Below are positions 11,601 to 24,060 of a DNA stretch of 64,000 nucleotides, one piece after another. How positions within the stretch are numbered: position 1 is the stretch's first letter; the number at the start of each line of letters is the position of its first letter. The notes under the pieces were generated by a model. The model searched no databases, was not told where the DNA came from, and saw only the letters and a program-made list of their open reading frames with translations. A program made the position numbers and the translations under genes. The DNA lies in assembly GCA_950106755.1 (NCBI GenBank), contig OX467087.1:9924047-9988046 (forward strand). Reading direction: 5' to 3'. The stretch comes from Climacium dendroides (taxonomy: Eukaryota > Streptophyta > Bryopsida > Hypnales > Climaciaceae).

Positions 11601-14600
11601 AGTTTATGCTATCCTTGCATATTTTAAATTCTTGAACCAAGTTTTTGGTATTCAAGATACATGGACTGTTATGTGTCTCTATTTTCAGTTTACAGATACA
11701 ACAAAAGGGTTCTGGATTTCAAAGCAATCATGACTTTTCCGACTCTGCTTCATGAGTTCGCGCTTTGTTTTTCAGATGATAATGGAGCGAAAATTTCAGC
11801 CAGTGATTGTCTTTAGTTTCAGTCGACGAGAGTGTGAGCAATATGCTACCGCCATGGCAAAGCTGGACTTCAACACAGATGATGAGAAGGAGGCTGTTGA
11901 AGATATATTTAAGAAAGCTGTTGAGGTGTTGAACGAGGAAGATCGGAATCTTCCAGCGATTAATCTGCTTTTGCCACTGTTAAAGCGAGGCATCGGTGTT
12001 CATCATTCGGGCCTTCTTCCCATCCTTAAGGAAGTTGTTGAACTTATGTTTCAAGAAGGCCTTTGCAAAGCATTGTTTGCCACTGAAACTGTAAGTGTTT
12101 GTCTGCCCAATTTTGTCATCACTATTTTTAATGAGATTGGGAATTCACCCACAAACCCAATAGCCCTACCTTAGCACTGGATTATGTTCTAAGTCTTTCA
12201 CTCACTTTTTCTTTATGATCTTAGAATTAGAAATTCTACACTGTTCCAAAGGTAACGTAGATATCTCATTGAACCGAAATTTTAGCGACTGTGAGCTAAG
12301 AATATACGTGGCCCCCTCGGTAAGGCTCGTTAGGCTTTTTCTTACATAAGGGTGATGGTTCCTGTTTTCTTCATTCTGACTCCTGCCACTGTACATGTTT
12401 ATGAATATTGAATTCATAATGTTGATTGACTTCGATGTTGCAGTTTGCGATGGGATTAAATATGCCAGCGAAAACAGTTGTGTTTACAAATGTTCGGAAA
12501 TGGGATGGACAGAGCCATCGATGGATGTCATCTGGAGAATATATTCAGGTCTTTTCCCCTGTGTGAATTTGGATTTTGTGTAATGCGAATCAACAGTTAT
12601 CTTCGAGACTTTCTTGAAATGAACCCCTTTTGCTCTGGAGCGCAATGTCCTGCTGAGACATGACAGGTTTTACTCGCACGTGACCTCTTTGCGAACAGCT
12701 TCTGATGTAGGTTTTCTTCGGGGCTGCAAATTTATCTTGAAAATATGGTCACCCATATGGTCACCTAGAACATTGTGTTGGTGCAGATGAGTGGACGAGC
12801 AGGACGACGAGGAAAGGACTTACGTGGCATTTGCATAATCATGATCGATAGCCAGGTCTGTTATTTGAGCTGCTGCTCTTTTGTTTCATGTTTGTCAGTG
12901 CGCTGGTTATGTTATCGCAATAGGTTGGAGAGTCTTTCTGAATTTGAGGTCCCTGGTTCTACTTGGGAATAGATGGCTACGATGCTCTAACCTTAAAAGT
13001 TGTGGTTGACCGTGCAGATGGAAATGAAAACATGCCAGGAGATGATACAAGGAACTGCAGCTCCTTTAGTTAGCACTTTCCGTCTTAGTTATTACTCACT
13101 TCTGAATCTTATGAGCCGTGCTGAAGGACAGTTCAACTCTGAGTATGTTATTCGTCATTCATTCCACCAGTTCCAGCATGACAAGGTAATCATTATCTTT
13201 ATTTCAGTTCCACGTGTTGGTGCTAGCTTGTCCTTATGTTGCAGTGTTCCCTTTGTAAAATGGGTAGTACAGAAACTCTTGGTCATGAAGTATAGGTTCC
13301 TTAAGCGTGATTTGCTGAAATGAGATCTCTGTGGTTTCTAGGCGCTTCCTAAGGTTGAAGAAGACATAAAGAAGTTGGAAGCTGAAGCCTCGAAAATTGA
13401 TTCTGCGGGGGAGGTATGTCAAAGTATGAGAACTCAATGTGTGAAGCATCTCATGTACGGGTGTTTTTTTTACTTTGGTTCAGCGTTTATTCGTGCCATT
13501 TGTTAAACAACATGTTTTGAATGAGAAACACTCTTGGGGGTCGTCTCAGGGAAGAATTTTCGTGATTATTTGCTTTGTATATCTGCATCTACTGCATTTG
13601 TTTATAAATGCTATAATTGGACATGTTTGGCAGTGTGGAACTATCTAAACTGGTAAAATGTGCTTGTAGGCTTCTATGGCGGAATATCATGCATTAAGAA
13701 TAAAGCTTGCTCAATTGGAAAAACAGATGATGTCAGAAGTTCTGCGCCCTGAACGTGTAATTCTATTTTTGAAACCTGGAAGACTGGTAATGCATCATTT
13801 ATCTTTCTGTACATTTTAGCAGTACTGCAATGAAGATGTTCCATTGCTCTCTATTGTTTCTTACCTGTTCTTCAGTGCATTTTGAACTTGTACTGTTGAA
13901 ATGGCTCAAGTTGTTGGAGCTACAGTTTCTAGTTGTTTCTGGATATTTCTGGCAGCACAAACTCGGTCTGGCAAACTTTTTCCTTTTTTAGACCGAATTT
14001 ATCTGGTTTCAGCCTTTTCTACAGACCTTGTGGCAGGTCATTTGTCGAGCTCTGGGTAATCTATATCGTATTATAAAATACTTTCTGCACCCTGTGTAGG
14101 TGAAGATCAGAGATGGAGCAGATGAGTGGGGTTGGGGAGTGGTCGTGCATGTAGTTAAAAAACCCACTTCTAATCAGGGAACAATATCTTCTGCATTGAC
14201 CAGTGCTCCAGCTAGTTCTTACATTGTAGATATTCTTCTGCACTGTGCGTCTGGAGTAATTCAAGAAGGGAAGCGACCAAGACCGAGACCATGCCCACCA
14301 GGAGAGAAAGGGGAAATGCATGTGGTAAGAGCGTCTATTTGGTGTCACGAGTTTGATCGTCGCTCGGGTCCAAGTGAGGGTTACGTTATTCCTTGCTACA
14401 TTCACTGATTACCAGAGCATGCTGTTGCTCTGGACGATAACTGAAGCAGAGTATTGCTAACTAGAATTTTTCCATTATATTGAAATGGACTGTTTAGAGT
14501 TCTAAGGTCTTGTTGGTGATATTGACAGTTCAGTAACTTCTCTTGGGTGCGAGGCTTTTTGTAGTGGTGCATTGTGTTACTTTTTGCATGTCTGGTAATG

Positions 14601-17260
14601 ATGGGAAATCTGGATGTTTTGCATGTTTGTGAAGGTCCCTGTACGCATGCCTTTGATCTGTGCTATCAGTGCCGTAAGAGTTGCAGCTCCGCACGACCTA
14701 AGGCCCCCGGAGGCCCGCCAAAGTGTTCTTATGGCTGTCGATGAGCTCAGACGCCGCTTCCCTGATGGCTTCCCCAAGCTCGATCCTATTGAGGTTAGAG
14801 TGCTTTCTTGCTTGGGAGGTTCAGCATGCTGTCACTTGTTCTTGGAATCGATGCATGTCAGATCCAAATAGTCTTGAGTTTTATTTTTCCTTTTTTGTTA
14901 ATTTGCCAAACTTACAGAGCTCTGTTAGTCTTGAGAGTTGTCTTTTCTGGTCCACGTCAGGAAGATCTGAAGTTAGAAACATCTTCACCGCCCTATTCCA
15001 TGGACTCTTATATCTCTTGTCAGTAACACGTGGTCCTGACTTGTAGGATATGGGTATTGATGATGAGAACTTCTTGAAGATAGTCAAGGAGATAGAGATT
15101 GAAGAAAAGAAGCTTCTTGCTCACCCTCTTTTTCAGGTATGATGTCAACTGCGCTTGAAGGATGTGCGTTAGATTTTCGCTCTAGCAGATAAGCTCTTAG
15201 TATATCTGGATGAAGTTAATAAGTTGCTGCGACATGGAAGAGGTGCACAGGAATACTTGTGGTATATGGATAAGAATATGTAAGAAGTATCTTGTACAGT
15301 GGTTCCATTTAATGGTTGCAATCAATAGGTTCCTTGTGTGCAACAGATGTCGTAGTCCATGGTTTTTTCTGCCGGATGGAGTATTTGTTCTGCCTGTTTG
15401 AAGCACTTCCCAGTTTCATAGAATGTAGTATGAACATTTAGATGGATCACTCTTACCTTCTAATTCGATATCAGTTTAACGTTTATGTCATGATTGCGCG
15501 TCTGATACTATTTTGGGTTTTGGAACCTGCAGTCAGAGAAAGAGGCAGATTGCTTTGCTGCCTTTCAAAGGAAGGCTGAACTCATGGTAGAGATTGACGA
15601 ATTGAAACTTAGAATGCGAGACTCACAGGTTTGCAAACCTTGAATATTCATTCCTTCTTTTAGAATCTTTAGGACAGTCCCATAGAAAAATGTTACCTGT
15701 TTCTGGTTTATTGCTGTCGCGTTTGATTGACTTCGTGCTTGCCTACTGTTGGGGAAATGCTATGCTTATCAAATTTATCTGTTTCTTACAGCTATGCTGT
15801 TTTTGAATGTGTGTTGGTGTCTGCTTACACATTGAATATTGACCTTGACAGCTGCAAAAATTTAGGGAAGAATTGAAAAACAGGTCCAGGGTACTGAAGC
15901 GACTTGGACATATTAATGCTGACGGTGTTGTACAAACGAAGGGTCGTGCTGCCTGTCTCATAGATACTGCCGATGAGCTTCTTGTGACCGAGCTCATGTT
16001 TAATGGTACACTTTTGGCCTATGCATTTTGATCGTTTATTTGTTCATTTTGATTGTTTATTTTGTTCATGTCTAAATTCACTTTGTTGGAGCAGGTTTAT
16101 TTAACGATATAGATCATCACCAAGTGGTGGCCATAGCAAGCTGTTTTCTACCAGTTGAGAAATCGAATGAACAAGTGCGGTTGAAGAATGAACTTGCATG
16201 GCCGCTAGAAAAGCTCAAGGAAACAGCCAAACAGCTTGCAGAGGTATGATTCGTTGTTGGTTTGAATATTTGCAAGGCCTTCTTGACAAGTTGATTCTCC
16301 CTTCCAGTAATCCCATGACATCTCTTGTGCTATTGTCTGGACTCCACGAGAGGTTGTGATCAATTATACTATGAACGTCATAGAGCACTACCAGTTTGTG
16401 ATGCTTGCAAAGCTTCTAGACATCTCCACGTTGGATTGATTTGGGTTGGGGTGTATCAGATTCAAAAAGAATGCAAGCTGGAGGTGGATGTTGAAGAATA
16501 TGCGGAATCATTCAAGCCGTTTTTGATGGATGTCATCTACAGCTGGTCAAAGGTTGGTGTCTCTTTGGAATACAACTTCTAATACCATCTTTTTTACCTT
16601 GTTGAATGGAATTGGCATGTCTCATCAATGAATCTGTTCTACTTACTGTAGGTTTCTGCTAGCCAATCTCTTCAATTCGATTCTGTGTTGCAATACCATT
16701 TGCAATGTCCAATTAGTATTGTGATCACAAATGACAGAATATTAGAAGTCGAGGAATCTCTTAGAAAACGAGCGAAGTATCGTCCATTGGTCTGCATTGT
16801 AGATATTTGTCTGGAGAAAGAATTTTAACATTTGTTTGTTTCAATATTGAAGGGTGCCTCGTTCTCTGAAATTTGTGAGATGACGGACATTTTTGAAGGC
16901 AGCATTATTCGTGCTGCACGCAGGCTTGACGAGTTTCTGAACCAGGTATGCTTGAGAGAGTTTCTGAAATCCGCTGAGCTCTATACAGTTGAATTTTATT
17001 GCTTGGAAGTTAATCAGTTGTGTAGGTATGATTTGTCACCTACTTCATTTGTGATGAATGAAATCGGGTCAGGAATCCGCTCAGGCTTTGGGGCTTAATT
17101 TTGCGATTAAATGTAAATGTTAATTGTGTTACTGGCTTGAATTGTACAGCTGCGTGGTGCTGCCCAGGCCATCGGAAATCCTGATTTGGATAATAAGTTT
17201 GCGCTTGGGAGTGAAAGTATACGACGTGGTATCATCTTTGCCAACTCGCTGTATCTTTGA
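8666..17260 (+). CDS. HEN2: HEN2/MTR4-family DExH-box nuclear exosome RNA helicase
   Basis: Seventeen coding exons: 8666-8825, 10655-11532, 11776-12090, 12444-12548, 12787-12855, 13018-13185, 13342-13413, 13670-13786, 14100-14324, 14635-14793, 15047-15136, 15533-15628, 15852-16005, 16095-16243, 16460-16552, 16853-16945, 17150-17260. The total is 3054 nt, 1017 aa; Arabidopsis HEN2 is about 995 aa. Motifs: Walker A AHTSAGKT (105-112), DEIH box (196-199), SAT (227-229), and [10 protein letters not shown] (486-495) across the exon 4/5 junction. Then come the Mtr4 arch/KOW region and the C-terminal helical domain ending FANSLYL. The wording throughout (for example [36 protein letters not shown]) matches HEN2 rather than plant MTR4. 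The family unwinds nucleoplasmic RNA substrates for the exosome within the NEXT-like complex. An RGG-rich tract (310-331) links the RecA domains. Intron 1 is long (1829 bp). Confidence 0.96.
9067..9440. repeat. Diverged duplication inside HEN2 intron 1
   Basis: Two about 90-bp blocks, 9067-9157 and 9356-9440, are alignable direct copies. Both start CTTAAYACAGAGGA, carry GTAAACTTCT- or GTGAACTTCT-like centres, and end with a CTTCAYCTTGGCA block. They lie about 290 bp apart. They contain no coding sequence. The copies are worn, so the duplication is not recent. Confidence 0.55.
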
Positions 17261-17961
17261 ATCCCTAGGCCTCGTTTATCGAAATTCACATTTCTTAAAA
17301 GGTGAATCATCTGTGTCACTGTACACTAAAGGCAAGTTTGTTGAGTGCTTTGCCACCTCTGCACCTTGTACATCAGGTCATCACTTTTTGTGGAAGATGT
17401 AGCCAAATCAACTTGAGATGGTCACATGGTTTATTTCGCTGACTCACGGTTCTCGCCGGCCTCCCAGAAGAAGTGGGTTTCTACTCCTGGTTTACTGGCT
17501 ACCTTGTATGCTAAACTGAACGTCTGAGTGAAAGACAATTAAGATTTTCATCTCCTAACATTTTGTTGATGTCAGTTATGCCCCTTGACAAGCAGCTATG
17601 TTCTGACCATTTGAAGTCTTATATGGAGAAACTATTGCTGCCTCTTTTTCATCTCGAGAGGACTGTCTTCGGGTCAAATCTTTGCTAGCCTTTTCAAACC
17701 TTGCCCGCTCTTTATGGGCAAGTTCTTCGTGACAAGAGCTATGTATTCACATCTGGAGCAGTATTTTATCGCTTGCTATGTGTAGAAATGATTCACTCGT
17801 ATATAATGTAATGCTCCAGTAATATTTGTAGAGACAGAGTAGACAACATCTTTGTTCTCATCGTATTAATTCAAAGATGTGATTTTAAAATTTAAATATG
17901 ATGTTAAAAACAATCGTAGCAGCTACGGAGTTTCGGCGGTATATCCAAATCGACTCTGGAT
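17261..17961. other. HEN2 3' flank, probable 3' UTR and terminator region
   Basis: No gene seen. Non-repetitive sequence follows the HEN2 stop. AT-rich GTATATAATGTAATG around 17800 is a possible plant polyadenylation context, but no single signal stands out. Confidence 0.4.
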
Positions 17962-18034
17962 GGGGGTGTAGCTCAAATGGAAGAGCGCTCGCTTTGCATG
18001 CGAGAGGTACCGGGATCGATACCCGGCGTCTCCA
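17962..18034 (+). tRNA. tRNA-Ala (anticodon UGC)
   Basis: A 73-nt cloverleaf without intron. The acceptor stem GGGGGTG pairs with CGTCTCC, including the G3:U70 wobble pair that defines alanine identity; the discriminator base is A. The D arm begins TAGCTC (A box). The anticodon stem-loop is CTCGC-TTTGCAT-GCGAG with anticodon TGC. The T arm contains a GGATCGATACC block (B box). No CCA is encoded, as expected for a nuclear tRNA gene. Confidence 0.95.
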
Positions 18035-18050
18035 ATTTCTCTTTGGATTC

Positions 18051-18062
18051 TTTTAGATTTTT
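18051..18062 (+). terminator. Pol III terminator T-runs after tRNA-Ala
   Basis: TTTT at 18051-18054 and TTTTT at 18058-18062, 17-28 nt past the tRNA 3' end, fit RNA polymerase III termination. Confidence 0.6.
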
Positions 18063-18266
18063 GGGCACCAGAAAGAGTCATCTGTTTTTTTTAAATGTCA
18101 TGAAAGGAGCTTCCACTTTTCATAAATGCACTAGGTTTGTTCAGGTGCGTTCAGGGCGCTGCATCTGGATCAATGATCGGTAAACCTAAAGTCTAAGTCA
18201 CACTTACTGCATGCCAGCCCTTTCTTCCTACCTCGGAGCCTGTTGAACAATCACGTGTCCGTCCAC

Positions 18267-18563
18267 TCATCCTTGGCAGGAACTTGCTCGGCCATGAATT
18301 CTGACGCACATCATTCCGACACAATGCACTAGTTTGATCTGGAATTCCTCCGAAATGGGAGATGATCGATCAACCTCATCTAATGTATAGCACTCATCTT
18401 CCAGCGGCAGAGTACGTGTTTCCAGATTCACGGATCCCTTCTCGTCTCTCTCCGTCATCGGAAGAAACTGAAGAACTAATTCATCATCGTACGAAGCTGC
18501 GCTCACAACCTGGGCTTTAAAACAGTCAAGGCTTCGTGATTCGTGCGAATGCAATGGTTCCAC
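18267..18563 (-). CDS. Uncharacterised small ORF or exon
   Basis: A 98-codon frame in DNA near 50% GC, much richer than its surroundings. The frame stays open upstream to about 18610 with a charged stretch (RELRARTEREIRDELEF). The protein is acidic (for example MTERDEKG, LPLEDECYTLDEVDRS) with no recognised domain. It could be the first exon of a gene, a captured gene fragment, or chance coding in a GC-richer patch next to the tRNA. No splice partner was identified. Confidence 0.3.
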   Translation of the reverse strand: MEPLHSHESRSLDCFKAQVVSAASYDDELVLQFLPMTERDEKGSVNLETRTLPLEDECYTLDEVDRSSPISEEFQIKLVHCVGMMCVRIHGRASSCQG

Positions 18564-18836
18564 AAACTCCAGCTCGTCTCTGATTTCTCTCTCGGTCCTC
18601 GCTCGCAGCTCCCGAAGCCGGACGGGTCAAGTTAGAGCAAGGATTCGAACCCTCGGTACCCAAAGAAGTAGTATGAAATAGTACAGTTCAAAATTATGTT
18701 GATTTTGAACTGAATTGCGCGATAGTATATTGTTGGTGAAAATCTTTCAACTCTCTTTTTGCATGACAAATCTAAAAAAATTGGTGACCAAAAAAATATG
18801 AGGTTAAAGGGCCTAACATGTATAACCCCAATCAAT

Positions 18837-19025
18837 TTAACCCCTAAAAGACCATGGATTAAAAAGAAAGCTTTATCTTTTACTTTATAAATGTCTATGA
18901 CTTATTGTCCCTTTGGGGGACAAATGAGATTTTGGCATGTACTTTTGGTGCTGAATTTTTGTTCTAATTTTTTGAAACTATTTTTGAAGATAGAAAAATT
19001 GGTTATCTTTGTGGAATTACGATCC
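18837..19025. mobile_element. TTAA element fragment, subfamily B (left end only)
   Basis: Begins TTAA-CCCCTAAAAGACCA. After about 50 bp of unrelated sequence it resumes homology with the 31633 element: TTGTCCCTTTGGGGGACAAA, then TTTTTTGAAACTATTTTTGA and GAAGATAGAAAAA. The right end was not found, so this is a truncated copy with an insertion close to its left end. Confidence 0.6.
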
Positions 19026-21658
19026 AAAATAAGTGACGGAATTACTCCAATTTCATCATTTTATGACAAAATTAGAGAATTCTACAACAAAATTAAAGAT
19101 TTTATGACAACAAGGGATAATGTGTCACTCCATTAATAGAGAATACCTAGTACTTGATTAGGCAATAATGAGTAGTTTAGGTTGACCCCACTCTATAAGT
19201 GATTTTGTAATTTCAAAGTTGACTACCTCAAAAACTCACAGAAATTACAATTTTAATTGGAAAAATTATAATTCTACTTGGGTTTGATCTTTGAAACAAG
19301 CACACATCTTTGAAAAATATTTGACCCTCTTGGAATTGACTCCAAGATACTCATATTACAAACCTGGGGGGTAATAGGCTTCTCTCCCTTACATTATGAA
19401 GCAAGTTCCAAAGCCTCTAGTAGATTTTTCATTACTCTCCTGATTCAAGAGACAAAGCCTTTCCTATTGCCTATAGAATATGTAGCAAATCAATGAATTC
19501 ATCCACTAAAAATGGGAGAATATGTAGCAAATCAATGAATTCATCTACTAAAACTAGGAGAATATATAGTATTCACTGATTGAAAATGGGATGATATATT
19601 GCCTAATATTCCCAAAAGAAAATCGTATTGTTTTTAAGGAAAATATTGCTTAAAAAACATGTTAGACTTAAGCTTGTAAGGACGTTAAGATCAAAAAGTG
19701 GTTGATGGATGACTTTTTAGATCACTGTAGAAATGAAGAATGCACTTATTCATTTATAAATTAAATTATTTTTGGCAAAGTACCTTGGTGATAGGTCTTA
19801 TTTTTTTAGAGTTAAAACTTCTTAATTAAGTACCTTGAGCTTCCTCTGAACAATGCACTTGGACAAACTTTTGTATTGAGAAAAAACATTGGATTTTTTT
19901 AAGATTTAGGGAAGGTTGCTATTATATGAGCCTAAGAGCATGAGCCCATGAGCCCATGAATCTAAAAGATTATTCACCTATGTGATAGGTATCTATATTA
20001 TGGCCATAATTATAGTGTAACTATGTTATAGATACCTATATTATAGGTGTTTATATTATAAGTACCTTCAATAGTTGTAGGATATCTACTTATATATATG
20101 CTTAAGGCTTACATGCTTATATTTTTATGCTCACACATTAGTATCATAAGTTGGATTTTAGACAAGTTCCCATTGCATTAAACCACCTTGACTCATATTT
20201 GAAACATTTTTCAAAGAATTGTAGTTTGAGGCTTAACTAAAATCACTCTTCATCAAAGCACACTTCAATCTATAGAGTAATTTGTAAAATTGTGTGTAAA
20301 TGTATTTTATATTGATTATATAGATACAATTTTGCCTCATTTGAGAGTTCCATCAAATTACAACACAATCCTAATGATGCATACAAAATTTCAATTTAAA
20401 AGAGCAAAATCCTATTTTTGGTGGTTTTCAAAAGGCAATTTTCATGGTCTTACATAATATTTTATTGGAAAAAAATGGTCAATGGTAATGAATTTTTGTA
20501 ATTTCATTACATATATATGTAGGGAACAACTATACACACATCTTTCAAATTAATTAAAAAGCACCCCATCAAGTAACAAAAATATAAGCTCCTAGTAAGG
20601 ATATCATATGAAGTGTCATATGATTAATCTTTGTGAAATAAATATCTTTATATTTTGACTAGATTTTTGCAATGTTGTTATACCACCATGTTCAAATGTA
20701 ATTTCCACATGAGGGTCAAATAGAAAAATGTAATTGTGGTAAAGAAATATCTATTTTTACAACATTTGGACATTGTCATACCAGTAGTTCAAATTCTACA
20801 AGAAGAATTGAGATAAAATTTTGGAAACACTTGCCGAGGGAAAGGTGTACATATGGATGTTCCCTACATATATCCACAATCAAACTTAAAAAATTCACCA
20901 CCAGTTGCTTGTAATAAAATATTATGTAAAACTATGAAATTTGACTTTAAAAATTCATTAAAAATGAAGTTTTGGTTTTTTTAAGCTCAAATTTGGAAGT
21001 CTTCAATGAAAGTGTGTAAGTATGCAATGATAATTATATCTACCCAAATCCACATATGTAAGATTTAATATTTCTCACTTGGAATTGCATTAAAAATGAA
21101 ATGAACAAATGCCAATGGATCTTTTTCCAAAACTCGCATATGAAATAAGGTGAACCAACCCATGACAAGCCAACTCTCTAATGCAGACATCTACAAGACC
21201 ACCAATTATAAATTTCCACCATCCCTTGGCAAATTTTATTCAACAAATGAGATTAGGACTTTGTTAGGTAGATTAATGGCTCAAATCAATACTTTGGGTG
21301 ATGGTGATGGAGTTATTCAAGACAACATTAGAAGCTCGTACCTTTATGGTGTAGTTTCATTAGAAGAATAAATTTCTTTATCCTTTATGTCATGTCCATG
21401 TTAGAAATTATTGTAGCCATGTTAGGAAATATCGTGGGTAATTCTTTGATGGATTTTTGATACTGTAGTGACTATTTTGAGCCAATTGGATATCACACTT
21501 CAAAAATTTGTAACACATTCATACTTTGTCAAAGAAATGAAATTTTAATTGTGCTCTTATTTTCTTGTGTATGTCTTTGTATGAAGGAAAATTAAATTTT
21601 TTTCCAAAAGGTCAAGATGGACAAACTAGTCATTTTTTTCCAGAAGGTTAAGACAGAC
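19026..21658. other. AT-rich spacer with minor repeats
   Basis: No gene called. An inverted repeat built on TAGGTATCTATATTATG and TATAGATACCTATATTATAG spans about 19986-20050. The frame at 21150-21371 (73 codons) has no recognisable domain. Confidence 0.5.
19476..19601. repeat. Three tandem 42-bp units
   Basis: Units start at 19476, 19518 and 19560 with GAATATGTAGC (third copy GAATATATAGT). Each runs through a CAATGAATTCAT-like block to AAAATGGGA or a variant. The first two are nearly identical; the third has diverged. Confidence 0.65.
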
Positions 21659-22010
21659 AAACTACACTAATGATGATAAATAGTGTTATGTTGTGATTAG
21701 TGTTACCTGGACTTTTAGCCCCGTCACTCTAAGCTTCAATTGGTTGGCATTTAGTGTTGTGTTCACTTTTCTAAGTAGTAACTTTTTTGAGCATGTCATA
21801 GGTTTCTTGGGTTCATACATGTTTCTTTGCATTTTGATGAAATAGTTAGGTAACACTAAATGTGAACTTGTAAAAAATTTATACCCAATAGTTGACAAAT
21901 AGTGTCTATGTTGACATTTAGTGTTGGTAATATTAACCGGATTGTTGACAATTAGTGTTATGCTTCGTGATTATTGTTGCCAACACTATTTATCATCATT
22001 AGTGTAGTTT
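21659..22010. mobile_element. Probable MITE with long terminal inverted repeats
   Basis: AAACTACACTAATGATGATA followed by AATAGTGTT at the left is repeated in inverse at the right (AACACTATT then TATCATCATTAGTGTAGTTT), 352 bp overall. The interior carries several further TAGTGTT/AACACTA copies. CACTAATG lies three bases inside each end. A convincing target duplication was not found, so the superfamily is unresolved. Confidence 0.55.
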
Positions 22011-22019
22011 ACCTTATTT

Positions 22020-22180
22020 AGTGTAGCCGGAAGTCTGAGTCGCCAAAACCAGTCACATGTGGAGAAAGGCCCGCCGGTCGCCACAGTACACCTCAACACC
22101 TGTGGTTGCCAGTTGCATTCTTGGACTTGCCGTCACCGTCAACTGGGAAGCTGCACCTCGGGGGGTCTCTTAGTGTCCAT
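22020..22180. other. Short GC-rich island
   Basis: GC-rich block (for example GGCCCGCCGGTCGCCACAG) between two AT-rich elements. No open frame with recognisable content. It could be a worn transposon end or gene fragment. Confidence 0.3.
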
Positions 22181-22466
22181 TAAAAACACCATGTGCAAAC
22201 AAAATTGGACCCTTATATACTTTTTGAATTTTAATTAAAAACAAGACGTGTGGGCCCCAAATAATCATCTACAAAAATCATTTATTGAAAGTAGTTGGAT
22301 CCATTATAAAGATTAATTTTTTTTTATTAACAATCTTTATTTCTAAAACATACATAAAAAATATGTAGGTGCGACAATGTAGACTCCCTTCAAACTATTT
22401 ATAATGAGTGCTTAATGTCTAAATCCTTTTGACTTAGAAAATGCTATGCATCTCTACAATATGCTA

Positions 22467-22985
22467 TTAATCCCTATAAATTTTTGACTATGTTTTTCCA
22501 AAAAATGCTCCAAAAATGCCATTTCTAGTACAAGTTAGTACCAAAAATTAGAAAGAAAAATCATTTTGGAACCAATGTAGCCATAGGATTTTGCACTATG
22601 TTGGTTTGAAAAGATGTAGAAATATATTAAAAAAATTCCACCATGTAGACTACAAGATATTAGTATTTGAAGTGACAAAAATCTTTTTTTTGCCCCAGCA
22701 AAAAATCAAACAATACTTCACAAGGCTAGATCATTATGAAAAAATGTCCAAAATGGCTATAACTCTTTGGATTCATCCTTCAAGGCAAATTGGCTACATG
22801 CTTGAAAATTTTCAAAGCATTTGTAATTGTACAATATATAAGAAAAAAATAGTACGTAAAAAGAAGTAGAGAATGATTCAAAATACTAAATTGTTAACCA
22901 TTTATTTATGAAATTGAAAAATGTCAATCCCAATGGTTGTAATGTTGTAATAAACAATGTACACCTAATGTATTTATTTATTTTC
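22467..22985. mobile_element. TTAA element, subfamily A, right-truncated
   Basis: Starts TTAA-TCCCTATAAATTTTTGAC and follows the 5915 element for about 515 bp, including CAATCCCAATGGTTGTAATG near 22925. Homology then stops and no right end with GGGG-TTAA follows. The 92-codon frame at 22591-22869 is internal to this repeat and is not a gene. Confidence 0.65.
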
Positions 22986-24060
22986 CAAAAGTCACTTTCT
23001 CTATTAATTCTGAGTTTTTAGACCTCTAATTCAAACTCAATCAATATATTTTACCAAAATTTCTGCAATGGATACCTGCAATGGTGCACCACACATGGCT
23101 TGTTCTTGAAACCCTAAACCCCATGAACGTCTGAGTAATTGAGTGAAGCACTCACTCCATTCATACTTTTGAGTATCGGTATTGCATAGATCCATGCCTT
23201 GATGCAATTACAATGAATAGTGTTGTTGCAAGCATGTGAGTATGAGAGACGAATTCGTGAGCCTGCCATTGTTATCCAACAATTGAAAAGGGTGTAGTGA
23301 AATTCATCAAAAAGACTGATGGGAAGGCGCCTTATTGAGGTTTTAGATTCAAGAATTATAAATCATAAAGCTTAGGGTTTGTCCTATCAATGCAACAAGA
23401 ACTGAAGTCTTATACTACTTGAAATCAATGTTTTTGTTCAATTAAAGATGGCTGTTTGTACACTCGAGTCTATCGTAAAATTTATTTCAATGTGGTCAAT
23501 GAATTGACAGGTCTCTTATTTGTGGTACTAGGATTTGGATGGAAGTTGGTCGAATCATCATTATATCACCCTTGTGGTCACTAATTAGGTTTCCTTCTCC
23601 TGGAGTTGATGGTTTTGATTATATTGGGTTTATGCAAGATACATTTAAGGAGATTCAAAAACTGATGATGATCAACTGTGCTTCATATCAGTACTTACCT
23701 TGAACCCTCTTGTAGCTTGTAGTTGTGATGTCTTATTGAAATCTTATTCATTTAATGTCGATCGTATTCTTAATGTTTCCTCTTCTAACGGTTGTGTGGT
23801 TGGATAGTCAATAGGTATCCTTATATTACGGGAACATCAGTGCTAAGAATCAAATGCTAAGACGTGCACAACATAGGAGAAAACAAATCTCTTGTGTTTG
23901 TGACTACCTTTGAATATATCCATGTATGAATTTGAAGAATAATTACTGAGGCATCCTTATAATGTGGTTCAAATGAACGTCATCAAGTATGTATTGAAAG
24001 TGAGATAATGGTGCACGTTGCAATTGCAAGAGATGAAGGCAAAGAATGTTGAGGGGCAAT
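22986..24060. other. Spacer, possible old retroelement remnants
   Basis: Mixed composition without an intact frame or recognisable domain. No RNA gene seen. Confidence 0.35.

Noticed and set aside
18641..18652. GGGTTCGAATCC on the minus strand, a perfect Pol III B box
   Set aside because: No A box or cloverleaf upstream on that strand; could be a SINE or tRNA remnant but cannot be supported.
21150..21371. 73-codon plus frame
   Set aside because: Protein-like in places, but isolated in AT-rich DNA, no domain or splice sites.
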